From: Sediminicola sp035798135
GTDB taxonomy: Bacteria; Bacteroidota; Bacteroidia; Flavobacteriales; Flavobacteriaceae
Reading direction: 5' to 3'
Length of the DNA: 64,000 nucleotides
Assembly (NCBI GenBank): GCA_035798135.1
Contig: JAPFBR010000001.1
Span: 1,178,001-1,242,000 of the forward strand
The translations under genes and the position numbers were made by a program. The stretch's first letter is position 1, and every line of letters begins with the position of its first letter. The notes beneath the pieces are model-generated. The model ran no database searches. It saw only the letters and a list, made by a program, of their open reading frames with translations, and was not told where the DNA came from. Below are positions 27,041 through 37,606 of this stretch, one piece after another.

Positions 27041-29338
27041 ATGAGCAAAGAAAAATGGAGAAGGGAAGCTTTGATCTATCATGCCAAGCCACAACCTGGA
27101 AAGATAAAGATTGTACCAACGAAACCATATGCAACACAGCGAGATTTAGGACTTGCATATTCCCCTGGTGTAGCGGAACCTTGCTTGGAAATCGCAAAGG
27201 ATAAGGACAACGTTTATAAATATACGGCCAAAGGAAACATTGTTGCCGTAATTTCCAATGGTACCGCAGTTTTGGGACTGGGAGATATAGGACCAGAAGC
27301 CTCGAAGCCGGTCATGGAAGGTAAATGTCTTTTGTTCAAGATTTTTGCAGATATAGATGGTATCGATATTGAAATTGATACCAAGGATGTGGATAAATTT
27401 GTGGAGACCGTTAAAATGATTGCGCCGACTTTTGGTGGAATCAATCTTGAGGATATCAAGGCTCCGGAAGCATTTGAAATAGAAAGAAGATTAAAAGAAG
27501 AACTTGATATTCCGGTCATGCACGACGATCAACACGGAACTGCAATTATTTCTGCCGCCGCTTTGTTGAATGCCCTGGAAATTACCAAAAAGAAAATAGA
27601 GGACGTACGAATCGTGATCAGCGGTGCCGGTGCCGCAGCTGTGTCCTGTACCAAATTGTACAAGGCCTTTGGAGCCAGTAGTAAGAACATTGTAATGTTG
27701 GACAGCAAAGGGGTGATCCGCACGGATAGGGACAACCTGTCCGGAGAAAAACTAGAATTTGCAACAGATAGAAAGATAAATACCTTGGATGAGGCAATGG
27801 TAGACGCCGATGTTTTTGTAGGTCTTTCCATTGCAAATATCGTAAGTCCAGAGATGTTGTTATCCATGGCAAAGAACCCTATTGTTTTTGCAATGGCCAA
27901 TCCAGATCCTGAGATCGCCTATGACATCGCATATAAGACCAGGGAAGATATCGTTATGGCCACAGGGAGATCAGACCATCCGAACCAAGTTAACAACGTA
28001 CTTGGATTCCCATTTATTTTTAGAGGAGCCTTGGATGTTAGGGCCACCAAGATCAATGAGGAAATGAAGATGGCCGCCGTAAAAGCATTGGCAGACCTTA
28101 CCAAGGCTCCGGTGCCGGAACAGGTAAATATTGCCTATGGTGAAACAAGGCTGGCCTTTGGTAAAGATTATATTATTCCGAAACCATTTGACCCAAGGCT
28201 TATTTCTGAAATACCCCCTGCAGTGGCAAGGGCGGCCATGGAAAGTGGAGTTGCCAAATTGCCAATCGAAGATTGGGATAAATATAGGGAAGAGCTCTTA
28301 CAGCGTTCTGGGAACGATAATAAAGTAGTTCGGTTGCTCCATAACAGGGCAAAATCCAATCCCAAGAAAATTGTATTTGCAGAAGCGGACCATTTGGATG
28401 TGTTAAAAGCGGCGCAGATCAGCTATGACGAAGGGATTGCCATACCTATTTTATTGGGGAACAAAGAGGTAATCATAGAGCTTAAAAAAGAACTGGAATT
28501 TGATGCGGATGTACTGATCATTGATCCAAACAGTGACGAATCCAATGATACCAAAGATAAATACGCTATTAAATATAGTGAATTCAGGAACAGAAGTGGT
28601 GTAAGCCTTTACGGTGCCCGTATTAAAATGCGGGAGCGTAATTACTTTGGTGCTATGATGGTACGGGAAGGGGATGCCGATGGTATGGTCTCTGGATACT
28701 CCAGGGCCTATCCAACAGTGGTGAAGCCCATTTTTGAGGTCATAGGAAAGGCTTCGGACGTTAAAAAAGTGGCTACGGTAAATATAATGATCACAGATCG
28801 CGGACCTTTGTTTTTAGCGGATACGGCTATTAATATAGATCCCAATGGGGAAGAATTGGCAGAAATAGCCAAGATGACTGCCAATGTTGTCAAAACATTT
28901 GGATTCCAACCTGTGATGGCCATGCTGTCCTACGCTAATTTTGGATCTTCCAACCATCCCAATGCAGCCAAGGTAAAACAGGCCGTTAAAATTTTGCACG
29001 AATCAAATCCTGAGTTAGTGGTAGATGGGGAAGTCCAGATCGATTTTGCATTGAACAAGGAATTGCACCAAAGCAAATTTCCCTTTTCCAAATTGGCAGG
29101 GAAAAAGGTCAATACCTTAGTGTTCCCCAATCTGGAATCGGCCAACATCACATACAAACTGTTGAAGGAATTAAATAAATCAGATTCCATAGGCCCTATA
29201 ATGGTGGGATTGCGCAAGTCTGTCCATATTATGCAACTAGGGGCCAGCGTGGATGAGATTGTCAACATGACCGCTGTCGCCGTTGTGGATGTCCAAGAAA
29301 GGGAAAAAAGAAAAAAAGCAAAATCAGAGGCAAAATAA
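27041..29338 (+). CDS. maeB: NADP-dependent malic enzyme with phosphotransacetylase-like domain
   Basis: The product has 765 residues. It decarboxylates malate to pyruvate with reduction of NADP. Residues 1 to about 410 are the malic enzyme: YSPGVAEPCLEI, GTAVLGLGDIGPEASKPVMEGK, HDDQHGTAI and the NAD(P)-binding ISGAGAAAVSC. Residues about 430-755 are a PTA_PTB domain (FAEADHLDVLKAAQ, then MMVREGDADGMVSGYS). In this MaeB type the C-terminal domain is regulatory rather than catalytic. The ruvA start lies 9 bp downstream, suggesting cotranscription. Confidence 0.96.
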   Translation: MSKEKWRREALIYHAKPQPGKIKIVPTKPYATQRDLGLAYSPGVAEPCLEIAKDKDNVYKYTAKGNIVAVISNGTAVLGLGDIGPEASKPVMEGKCLLFKIFADIDGIDIEIDTKDVDKFVETVKMIAPTFGGINLEDIKAPEAFEIERRLKEELDIPVMHDDQHGTAIISAAALLNALEITKKKIEDVRIVISGAGAAAVSCTKLYKAFGASSKNIVMLDSKGVIRTDRDNLSGEKLEFATDRKINTLDEAMVDADVFVGLSIANIVSPEMLLSMAKNPIVFAMANPDPEIAYDIAYKTREDIVMATGRSDHPNQVNNVLGFPFIFRGALDVRATKINEEMKMAAVKALADLTKAPVPEQVNIAYGETRLAFGKDYIIPKPFDPRLISEIPPAVARAAMESGVAKLPIEDWDKYREELLQRSGNDNKVVRLLHNRAKSNPKKIVFAEADHLDVLKAAQISYDEGIAIPILLGNKEVIIELKKELEFDADVLIIDPNSDESNDTKDKYAIKYSEFRNRSGVSLYGARIKMRERNYFGAMMVREGDADGMVSGYSRAYPTVVKPIFEVIGKASDVKKVATVNIMITDRGPLFLADTAINIDPNGEELAEIAKMTANVVKTFGFQPVMAMLSYANFGSSNHPNAAKVKQAVKILHESNPELVVDGEVQIDFALNKELHQSKFPFSKLAGKKVNTLVFPNLESANITYKLLKELNKSDSIGPIMVGLRKSVHIMQLGASVDEIVNMTAVAVVDVQEREKRKKAKSEAK

Positions 29339-29347
29339 GCAACATTT

Positions 29348-29929
29348 ATGGTGACCCATCTAAAAGGGAAATTAGTTGAAAAAAATCCTACCCATGTAGT
29401 CATCGAGTGCTCAGGGGTAGGATATTTTGTTAATATTTCCTTACATACATTTTCTAAAATTGGAGATTCGGAAAACATTCAGCTTTTCACACATTTACAA
29501 GTGAAGGAAGATTCCCATACTTTATTCGGTTTTGCCGAAAAATCTGAACGTGAAATTTTCAGGCTTTTATTGTCTGTTTCAGGAATAGGTTCCAGTACTG
29601 CAAGGACCATGTTGTCATCCTTGTCCCCTGGTCAAGTGAGGGATGCTATTGCTCTTGGAGATGTCCCTACAATCCAAGGAATAAAGGGGATCGGGGCAAA
29701 AACGGCCCAAAGGGTAATTTTGGATTTAAAGGACAAAATTCTCAAAATTTACGATATAGATGAAGTTTCAGTCACTTCAAACAATACAAACAAAGATGAA
29801 GCGTTATCAGCATTAGAGGTTCTTGGATTTGTCCGTAAACAGGTAGAAAAAGTGGTGGATAAAGTTTTGGTTCAAGATCCCTCACTAAGCGTAGAGAATA
29901 TTATTAAACTGGCGCTTAAAAATTTGTAA
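29348..29929 (+). CDS. ruvA: Holliday junction DNA helicase subunit RuvA
   Basis: The product has 193 residues. RuvA tetramers bind the four-way junction and load RuvB. The N-terminal OB-fold (KGKLVEKNPTHVVIECSGVGYFVNIS, with LFTHLQVKEDSHTLFGF) is followed by two helix-hairpin-helix motifs (LLLSVSGIGSSTARTML and IQGIKGIGAKTAQRVI) and a small C-terminal three-helix domain (DEALSALEVLGF) that contacts RuvB. It sits between maeB and sprA, an order shared by many Flavobacteriia. Confidence 0.97.
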   Translation: MVTHLKGKLVEKNPTHVVIECSGVGYFVNISLHTFSKIGDSENIQLFTHLQVKEDSHTLFGFAEKSEREIFRLLLSVSGIGSSTARTMLSSLSPGQVRDAIALGDVPTIQGIKGIGAKTAQRVILDLKDKILKIYDIDEVSVTSNNTNKDEALSALEVLGFVRKQVEKVVDKVLVQDPSLSVENIIKLALKNL

Positions 29930-29934
29930 AAAGT

Positions 29935-32900
29935 TTGAAAACAGGGGCAATATCATTTCTTACATCTTTTCTATTTAAGCTTGCACTAATTGGTGTCATT
30001 TTTATGGCGACCCTACAGACTTCCTTTGCCCAGGAAACGGATGAGCAGGAAGTCGATTCCACAAAAACAGGAGTTGCTCTTGGGAGACTTTTGATGAAAA
30101 ACCCCAATAGTATAGTCTCAAAATATACTTATGACCCCAAAATGGACCGTTACATCTATACGGAAAGTGTTGGGAAATACGATATCAGCTATCCAATAAT
30201 ACTAACTCCGGAACAGTATCAGGATTTGGTAAAAAAGGAGAATATGAAATCCTATTTTAAAGAAAAGATCGATGCCTATTCCGGAAGGAAAGCTGGGAGC
30301 GAGGAAGCACGAAAAAACCTACTGCCCAATTTTTATGTAAACAATAATTTTTTTGAATCTATTTTTGGGGGCAATACCATTGAGGTAATCCCTCAGGGAT
30401 CTGTTGCCATGGACCTCGGTGTCATTTGGCAAAAGAACGACAATCCTGCCCTATCCCCACGAAATCGCACCAACCTATCCTTCGATTTTGATCAACGCAT
30501 AAGTTTGAGCATGTTGGGAAAAATTGGGGAGCGACTTCAGGTTACCGCCAATTATGATACTGAGGCAACCTTCGATTTCCAAAATCTTGTAAAGTTGGAT
30601 TATACCCCAACGGAGGATGATATCATCCAGTCTATAGAAGTCGGTAACGTGAGCATGCCATTGAACAGCTCCTTGATTACAGGGGCACAAAGTTTATTTG
30701 GGGTAAAAACGAAATTACAATTTGGAAAGACCAGTGTAACAGCTGTTTTTTCAGAACAACGCTCACAAAGTAATACGGTAGTTGCCCAAGGTGGAGGAAC
30801 ATTAAATGATTATTCCCTGTCCTCTTTGGACTATGATGAGGACAAGCATTTTTTTATATCCCAGTATTTCAGGGATAACTACGACAGGGCACTGGAAAAT
30901 TACCCATATATCAGAAGTCAGGTACAAATTACTAGACTGGAAGTATGGGTGACCAATAGAAGCCAACAGACTTTAAATGTGAGGAATGTGGTGGCTCTAC
31001 AAGATCTTGGGGAGGCTCTGCCTTCCAAAACAAGGATAGGTAGGCTCAACGGTAATCCGGTGGGGTTTTTTAATACATCTTCGGCAGGAGATTTACCAAG
31101 GAACAATGCGAATGATTATGATCCGGCCTTAATAGGTAATGGAGGTGCTTTAACGCCCCAGGTAAGGGATATAGCCACTGTTGAAAATGGATTTAATGTA
31201 CCTGGCTATGATGTGAACCAAGGATTTGATTATGCCATCTTGGAGAATGCCCGTAAGCTGGAAAATGGAAGAGACTATCAATTCAGTACCCAATTGGGGT
31301 ATGTTTCCCTAAACCAACGTCTTAGTAATGATGAGGTATTGGCCGTTGCATTTCAATATACGTTCAACGGGGAGGTGTATCAAGTTGGTGAATTCGCCAA
31401 TGGTGGGATAGATGCCACCACTGTAACCGCTGGAGCCCAAAACCCGGTGATCAACAATAATACGTTGGTCTTAAAATTATTAAAGAGTAATATTACCAAC
31501 GTTATAGATCCCATATGGGACTTAATGATGAAAAACATCTATTCTACGGGTGCTTTTCAATTAAGTCAGGATGATTTCAAACTGAATATTTTATATTCAG
31601 ATCCCACCCCGCGAAATTACATTACCCCAGTGGACAACTCTCCCGGTGCAGGATGGCCCAATACGCCCAAACCATTGGAAGAGCGAATTCTTTTGGATGT
31701 GTTTAATCTCGACCGACTAAATACTTATAACGATGTCCAGGCAGGGGGGGATGGTTTTTTTGATTTTGTCCCTGGGATCACTGTGGATACGCAATCTGGA
31801 AGAATTATTTTCACTAAGGTGGAGCCTTTTGGGGAATATTTATTTGAGACCTTGGGTGGGGGTACCTATGATGTAAATAATAACCAGGGCTACAATGTGA
31901 ACCAACAAAAATATGTCTTTAGGAATATGTACGCCTTGACAAAGGCTGCAGCGCTTCAGGACGCAGACAAAAATAAATTTATTCTAAAAGGCCAATATAA
32001 ATCGGAGGGCAGTAATGGTATTCCCATTGGCGCCTTTAACGTACCCCAGGGATCCGTAAGGGTAACTGCCGGGGGTCGCCAATTACAAGAGGGAATTGAT
32101 TATACGGTGAACTATCAAGCAGGAACGGTTCAGATTTTGGATCCAAGTTTGGAAGCTTCCAATACTCCAATTAATATATCCGTAGAGAACAATGCGGTTT
32201 TCGGCCAACAGAGTAGGAGGTTTACGGGAGTAAATGTAGAGCACCAATTCAATAAGAATTTTTTATTGGGGGCCACCATGTTGAATCTTAACGAACGCCC
32301 CCTGACCCAAAAATCAAACTTTGGGGTGGAGCCGGTCAACAATAGTATTTTTGGGGTTAATGGAAATTATTCTACCGAGGTGCCCTTCCTTACGAGGTTG
32401 GCCAATAAATTGCCCAATATAGATACCGATGTCCCGTCTAATGTTTCCGTTAGGGGAGAGATAGCATGGCTTCAGCCAGGATCGCCAAAAAATGCAGACT
32501 TTGAAGGGGAAACGACTACGTATGTAGATGATTTTGAAGGGGCCCAGTCCTTGATAGATATACGCTCTTCCTTGGGTTGGTCCTTGGCCAGTACTCCAGT
32601 AGAGTTTGCAGATGGTAAAAACGGATTGGAAACGGGATACCAAAGGGCCAAAATGGCTTGGTATACCATTGACCCTATTTTTTATACCAACCAAAGGCCT
32701 ACGGGTATTACTGATTCGGATATTTCTACAAACCCGACCAGAAGGGTATTTATAGATGAGGTTTTCCCACAGGTAGATATTGCCCAGGGGCAAACTACTG
32801 TGCAGAGCACCTTGGATATTTCTTACTTTCCCAATTCAAAAGGGCCGTATAACAACAATCCAAATTTTCCTGGGGAACAGCCCAATACCAAATGGGGTGG

Positions 32901-35900
32901 GATCATGCGCTCTTTGAGCAGCACCAACTTTGAACAGTCCAATGTAGAGTTTGTCCAGTTTTGGGTGTTGGATCCTTATGTGGACGGCAGCACAACCACT
33001 AGTGGGGAATTGGTCTTCAACTTTGGTAACATATCTGAGGATATCCTTAAAGACGGCAGAAAACAATATGAAAATGGTCTACCGGGAGTGAATAGCAACG
33101 ATTTGGTAACCTCCACTGATTGGGGTAAAGTCCCTGCCACACAATCCTTGGTTTACGCTTTTGATACCAATGAAACAAATAGGGGATTGCAGGATTTAGG
33201 ATTTGATGGCCTTGATGATACAGCAGAAGGTTCTATATATACAAACAACCCTGCCAATGACCCAGCTTTGGATAACTACCAATATTACCTGAATAGGGAT
33301 GGGAGTATATTGAATAGATATTTGGATTTTAACAACCCACAAGGGAACTCCCCTGTGCAGGTAACCAATACCAATAGGGGCTCCACGACCTTGCCTGATG
33401 TTGAGGATGTGGATAGGGATCTCACGATGAATACGGTAAACAGTTATTATGAGTACCGCATTGCCATCAAGCCCAATACGACCATCAATGACAAATATGT
33501 AACCGATATTAAGGAAGGGGTGACCCCTCAATTGCCAAACGGGACAACCCTGAACCGTCGTTGGATACAGTACAAAATTCCACTAAATGATTTTACGGAT
33601 GCCGTTGGGGGCATTAGTGATTTTAGGTCCATTAGTTTTATGCGTATGTACCTTACTAATTTTTCCGATGACGTTGTCCTTCGTTTCGCGACCTTGGACC
33701 TTGTGCGTGGCGATTGGCGTACATATACCAATTCCTTGCAGCCGGAGGTGGATAATAACCCAGCGGATGATGGAACGTTCATAGATGTGAATACGGTAAA
33801 TATTGAAGAGAACAATGGAAGAACACCTATACCATACGTGCTTCCTCCAGGAGTGATCAGAGAGCAATTGAACAATAACAATACTATTATTCGCCAAAAT
33901 GAACAATCCCTTTCCTTTGTGGTAGAGAACTTGGAATCCGAAGATTCCAGAGGGGTATTCAAGAATGTGAATATGGATATAAGGCAATACGAGCGTTTGA
34001 AGATGTTTATGCATGCCGAAAAAATTGTGGATAGTGATTATACCAATGATGAGACCCCCTTGGTAGGGTTCTTGAGAATTGGGACGGATTTTACCCAAAA
34101 CTTTTATCAAATAGAACTTCCATTACAGCTTACGCCGTTTGGGTCTTCCTTGGACACGGACATTTGGCCCGAGGTAAATGAGATCGATATCGCTTTAAGC
34201 GATCTCTCTAGGGTAAAGTCCCTGGGCATATCCAATCAGTCCCTAAATACCGTCAATTACTATGAAATTGTTGATGGGGAAGTAGTAGCCGTAGCTGAAT
34301 TTGCACCTAGGACTCCAGGCAGAATTCGTATTGGAATACGGGGTAATCCATCCTTGGGGAGTTTAAGGAGTTTAATGGTAGGTGTAAAAAATATTGATAA
34401 TTTACCGGCAAGGGGAGAAGTATGGTTCAATGAATTGCGACTCGCCGGATTGGATAATAATGGAGGATGGGCTGCCGTTGCTGCCGTGGATGCCAATATA
34501 GCTGATTTTGCCAACTTTTCTGCCACAGGTAGCAAGAGTACTTCTGGCTTTGGGGGCATTGATCAAATGCCCAACGAAAGATTAAGGGAAGATGCAATTT
34601 CCTATGACGTGGTAACCAATGTGAACGTAGGCCAGTTACTGCCAAAAAAATGGGGCATACAGTTGCCGTTCAATTATGGGGTTTCCGAACAATTGGTAAC
34701 ACCCGAATTTGATCCTGTTTATGACGATTTAAAATTAGAGGATAGGGTGGCCACCGCAGGCTCGCAAGCTGAAGCGGATGCCATTAAGGAACAGGCCGAG
34801 GATTATACGAAAAGAACAAGTATCAACCTTATTGGGGTTCGAAAGAATCGTGGAGAGGAAGCTGACGCGAATTTCTATGATGTGGAAAATTTCACGTTGA
34901 ACTATTCCTATAACGAAACTGACCACCGGGATTTTGAAATAGCAGAATTGAGAGATCAGAATGTGGTGACGGGCATGGTCTACAACCATAATTTTAAACC
35001 CACTAATGTGGCACCATTTGCAAAGCAGGATTCCCTGTTCAATGGAAGGTATTTGAAATGGTTGAAGGATATAAACTTCAATCTTTTGCCAACGAGCATT
35101 GCCGTCAATTCCAACATCAATAGGTCATTTAACCAACAACGGTTTAGGGATGTTTTGGAACCAGGGGTAGAATCCTTGGATCTACCGGTATTACAGCAGC
35201 GTAACTATCTTTTCAATTGGCAATATGCATTGAACTATAGTCTGAGCAAGTCCTTGCGATTGAATTTAACAGCTTCCAATAACAATATTGTTCGTAATTA
35301 TTTTGAAGAAGCTGGCAATGAGGATTCTGGAATAGATCCGGCACTCGGATTATGGGATGGATTTTGGGATATTGGGGAGCCCAATAGGCATTCCCAACAA
35401 ATGCAGTTGAATTACGAGGTACCTTTCAATAAAATTCCTGCGCTGGATTTTATCAATGCCCAATACAGTTATACCAGTAATTTTGATTGGCAAAGAGGGG
35501 GAGATGCCCAAAATGAAATTGCAAGGTTGGAGCCAGGACAGGAAAATGTATCGATAAATACCATCCAAAACGCCAACACACATACCATTACTGCCTCCTT
35601 AGGGATGCAGAAGCTATATGACTATTTAGGGTTGAAGAAAAGGAGTTCCAAAGATGCGGTAAGTGTCAATTTTTCAAGAAGGGACAAAGCAGGGAACCTT
35701 TCCAAAAAAGCGGAGGAAGCACAAAAGGTGCAAAAGAAAACCAGTGGCCTGTTCAATATAGCTGTGGATGTTCTAACCATGGTGAAAAGGGTCAATGTAA
35801 ATTATAGTGAAAACAATGGTAAGGTCCTGCCAGGATATACTAGGTCCATCGGGTTTATCGGAACGGCCAAGCCCACCATTGGATTTGTTTTTGGAAGTCA

Positions 35901-37098
35901 GGCAGATGTTCGTTTTGAAGCGGCTCGCAACGGGTGGTTGACCACTTTTTCGGAATTCAACCAACAATTTATAGAACGCACCAACAAACAGTTGAACATT
36001 ACGGCCACGGCACAGCCCATAAGGGACCTGACCATAGATTTGGTGGCCGATAGGCAATATTCGGAAAGTTATCAGGAAAATTTCAAGGTCAATGAGTTGG
36101 GAGATGGATCTTTTGAGTATGAAAATTTATTAGGAAACAACTACGGGAACTTTAGTATTTCTACCGTTATGATCGGTACCTCCTTTGGAAAAAGTGATGA
36201 ATTCACTTCGGAAAGTTTTGAGGAGTTCAAAAATAACAGGCTCACCATTGCCAACAGATTGGTGTCCGATAGAGGGCAAACAACAGGACAGGCGGATGCG
36301 GATGGTTTTCCGGAACGGTATGGCAAAAACCAACAAGAAGTGTTGTTACCGGCCTTCTTTGCGGCATATACGGGACAAGATGTGAACCGGGTGAATTTAG
36401 ATGCTTTTAGGGATATTCCAATTCCTAATTGGAATATCAAATATACCGGCTTGATGCAGAACAAATGGTTTAAGAAGAAGTTCAAGCGTTTTTCCTTGAG
36501 TCACGGATACAGGGCCGCCTATAGTATCAACTCTTTCCAGACAAATTTAGAGAAACAAAATTCGCCCATTGATCCCGAGAACGGAGATTTTTTACCGGAC
36601 AATATTATTAATAATGTCGTATTGACAGATCAGTTCAACCCTTTGATGAGAGTAGATTTTGAAATGAAAAACTCCATGAGCGTTTTGGCGGAGGTTAGAA
36701 CGGATAGAGCACTTTCATTGAGTTTTGACAACAACCTTTTAACCGAGATCACTGGAAAGGAATTTACCGTTGGGTTGGGGTATAGGTTTAAGGATGTAAA
36801 ATTGATAACCAATATCGGGGGGGAGAAACAGCGCTTTAAGGGAGATCTTAACTTGAAGGCAGATGCCACCTTAAGGGATAATGTGACCATCATTAGAAAT
36901 TTGGACATTACAAACAATCAAATAACCTCTGGACAAAACCTCTTATCGGTTAAGTTTACGGCAGATTATGCTTTGAGTAAAGCCTTGAATGCCTTGTTCT
37001 TCTATGATTATTCTTTTTCCAAGTTTGCAGTCTCTACTGCATTTCCACAATCAACCATAAATACTGGGTTCACCATACGTTATAATTTTGGGAACTAA
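29935..37098 (+). CDS. sprA: Gliding motility / type IX secretion outer-membrane translocon SprA (Sov)
   Basis: The product has 2387 residues, matching the roughly 2400 of the family. SprA forms the 36-strand outer-membrane barrel through which type IX substrates exit. It starts at a TTG only 5 bp after ruvA; this start gives a full signal peptide (KTGAISFLTSFLFKLALIGV.. ending SFAQ), while the next ATG (30004) would cut it in half. Conserved stretches include RNRTNLSFDFDQRISLSMLGKIGERLQV, the FEGAQSLIDIR motif and the C-terminal strand INTGFTIRYNFGN. PorP/SprF at 55214 may belong to the same secretion apparatus. Confidence 0.97.
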   Translation: MKTGAISFLTSFLFKLALIGVIFMATLQTSFAQETDEQEVDSTKTGVALGRLLMKNPNSIVSKYTYDPKMDRYIYTESVGKYDISYPIILTPEQYQDLVKKENMKSYFKEKIDAYSGRKAGSEEARKNLLPNFYVNNNFFESIFGGNTIEVIPQGSVAMDLGVIWQKNDNPALSPRNRTNLSFDFDQRISLSMLGKIGERLQVTANYDTEATFDFQNLVKLDYTPTEDDIIQSIEVGNVSMPLNSSLITGAQSLFGVKTKLQFGKTSVTAVFSEQRSQSNTVVAQGGGTLNDYSLSSLDYDEDKHFFISQYFRDNYDRALENYPYIRSQVQITRLEVWVTNRSQQTLNVRNVVALQDLGEALPSKTRIGRLNGNPVGFFNTSSAGDLPRNNANDYDPALIGNGGALTPQVRDIATVENGFNVPGYDVNQGFDYAILENARKLENGRDYQFSTQLGYVSLNQRLSNDEVLAVAFQYTFNGEVYQVGEFANGGIDATTVTAGAQNPVINNNTLVLKLLKSNITNVIDPIWDLMMKNIYSTGAFQLSQDDFKLNILYSDPTPRNYITPVDNSPGAGWPNTPKPLEERILLDVFNLDRLNTYNDVQAGGDGFFDFVPGITVDTQSGRIIFTKVEPFGEYLFETLGGGTYDVNNNQGYNVNQQKYVFRNMYALTKAAALQDADKNKFILKGQYKSEGSNGIPIGAFNVPQGSVRVTAGGRQLQEGIDYTVNYQAGTVQILDPSLEASNTPINISVENNAVFGQQSRRFTGVNVEHQFNKNFLLGATMLNLNERPLTQKSNFGVEPVNNSIFGVNGNYSTEVPFLTRLANKLPNIDTDVPSNVSVRGEIAWLQPGSPKNADFEGETTTYVDDFEGAQSLIDIRSSLGWSLASTPVEFADGKNGLETGYQRAKMAWYTIDPIFYTNQRPTGITDSDISTNPTRRVFIDEVFPQVDIAQGQTTVQSTLDISYFPNSKGPYNNNPNFPGEQPNTKWGGIMRSLSSTNFEQSNVEFVQFWVLDPYVDGSTTTSGELVFNFGNISEDILKDGRKQYENGLPGVNSNDLVTSTDWGKVPATQSLVYAFDTNETNRGLQDLGFDGLDDTAEGSIYTNNPANDPALDNYQYYLNRDGSILNRYLDFNNPQGNSPVQVTNTNRGSTTLPDVEDVDRDLTMNTVNSYYEYRIAIKPNTTINDKYVTDIKEGVTPQLPNGTTLNRRWIQYKIPLNDFTDAVGGISDFRSISFMRMYLTNFSDDVVLRFATLDLVRGDWRTYTNSLQPEVDNNPADDGTFIDVNTVNIEENNGRTPIPYVLPPGVIREQLNNNNTIIRQNEQSLSFVVENLESEDSRGVFKNVNMDIRQYERLKMFMHAEKIVDSDYTNDETPLVGFLRIGTDFTQNFYQIELPLQLTPFGSSLDTDIWPEVNEIDIALSDLSRVKSLGISNQSLNTVNYYEIVDGEVVAVAEFAPRTPGRIRIGIRGNPSLGSLRSLMVGVKNIDNLPARGEVWFNELRLAGLDNNGGWAAVAAVDANIADFANFSATGSKSTSGFGGIDQMPNERLREDAISYDVVTNVNVGQLLPKKWGIQLPFNYGVSEQLVTPEFDPVYDDLKLEDRVATAGSQAEADAIKEQAEDYTKRTSINLIGVRKNRGEEADANFYDVENFTLNYSYNETDHRDFEIAELRDQNVVTGMVYNHNFKPTNVAPFAKQDSLFNGRYLKWLKDINFNLLPTSIAVNSNINRSFNQQRFRDVLEPGVESLDLPVLQQRNYLFNWQYALNYSLSKSLRLNLTASNNNIVRNYFEEAGNEDSGIDPALGLWDGFWDIGEPNRHSQQMQLNYEVPFNKIPALDFINAQYSYTSNFDWQRGGDAQNEIARLEPGQENVSINTIQNANTHTITASLGMQKLYDYLGLKKRSSKDAVSVNFSRRDKAGNLSKKAEEAQKVQKKTSGLFNIAVDVLTMVKRVNVNYSENNGKVLPGYTRSIGFIGTAKPTIGFVFGSQADVRFEAARNGWLTTFSEFNQQFIERTNKQLNITATAQPIRDLTIDLVADRQYSESYQENFKVNELGDGSFEYENLLGNNYGNFSISTVMIGTSFGKSDEFTSESFEEFKNNRLTIANRLVSDRGQTTGQADADGFPERYGKNQQEVLLPAFFAAYTGQDVNRVNLDAFRDIPIPNWNIKYTGLMQNKWFKKKFKRFSLSHGYRAAYSINSFQTNLEKQNSPIDPENGDFLPDNIINNVVLTDQFNPLMRVDFEMKNSMSVLAEVRTDRALSLSFDNNLLTEITGKEFTVGLGYRFKDVKLITNIGGEKQRFKGDLNLKADATLRDNVTIIRNLDITNNQITSGQNLLSVKFTADYALSKALNALFFYDYSFSKFAVSTAFPQSTINTGFTIRYNFGN

Positions 37099-37168
37099 CA
37101 GGTTTGGATTCCCGTTGTGCACCAAAGAATAATGCTTCCCTAGGAATAATTAATAATGAATCAGTTTT

Positions 37169-37201
37169 TTTGAATAGAATATTAAAATCCCATACATTTG
37201 C
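37169..37201 (+). promoter_or_regulatory. Bacteroidota-type promoter of gcvH
   Basis: TTTG at 37169-37172, a 20 bp spacer, and TACATTTGC at 37193-37201. This is an exact match to the Bacteroidota consensus. It lies 25 bp upstream of the gcvH ATG at 37226. Confidence 0.82.
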
Positions 37202-37225
37202 GGGGCTAACAATTAATTAAAAGAC

Positions 37226-37606
37226 ATGAGCGTACCATCCGAATTAAAGTATACCAAAGACCATGAGTGGGTTAAGATTGAAGGGGATATTGCAACAGTA
37301 GGGATCACAGATTTTGCCCAAGGGGAATTGGGTGATATCGTCTACGTAGAAGTGGAGACTTTGGATGAAACTTTGGGGAAGGATGAAATTTTTGGAACGG
37401 TAGAGGCTGTTAAAACAGTTTCCGATCTTTTTCTACCTTTAAGTGGGGAGATCGTTGAGTTCAATTCGAAGTTGGAAGACGAACCGGAAAAGGTGAACTC
37501 CGATCCTTATGGAGATGGTTGGATGATAAAAATAAAACTAAGTGACCTTTCAGAAGTTGAGGGTCTTTTAAGCGATACAGATTACAACGAATTGATAGGT
37601 GCTTAA
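37226..37606 (+). CDS. gcvH: Glycine cleavage system H protein
   Basis: The product has 126 residues. GcvH carries the lipoyl arm that shuttles the aminomethyl group between the P, T and L proteins of glycine cleavage. The lipoyl-lysine motif FGTVEAVKTVSDLFLP puts the modified residue at Lys63. The N-terminal KYTKDHEWVKIEG and the C-terminal NSDPYGDGWMIKIK are typical. The other glycine cleavage genes are not in this window. It overlaps the start of the VanZ-like gene by 8 bp. Confidence 0.97.
   Translation: MSVPSELKYTKDHEWVKIEGDIATVGITDFAQGELGDIVYVEVETLDETLGKDEIFGTVEAVKTVSDLFLPLSGEIVEFNSKLEDEPEKVNSDPYGDGWMIKIKLSDLSEVEGLLSDTDYNELIGA

Noticed and set aside
27041..29338. Malic enzyme joined to phosphotransacetylase considered as a novel fusion
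   Set aside because: This two-domain form is the standard MaeB architecture in many bacteria.
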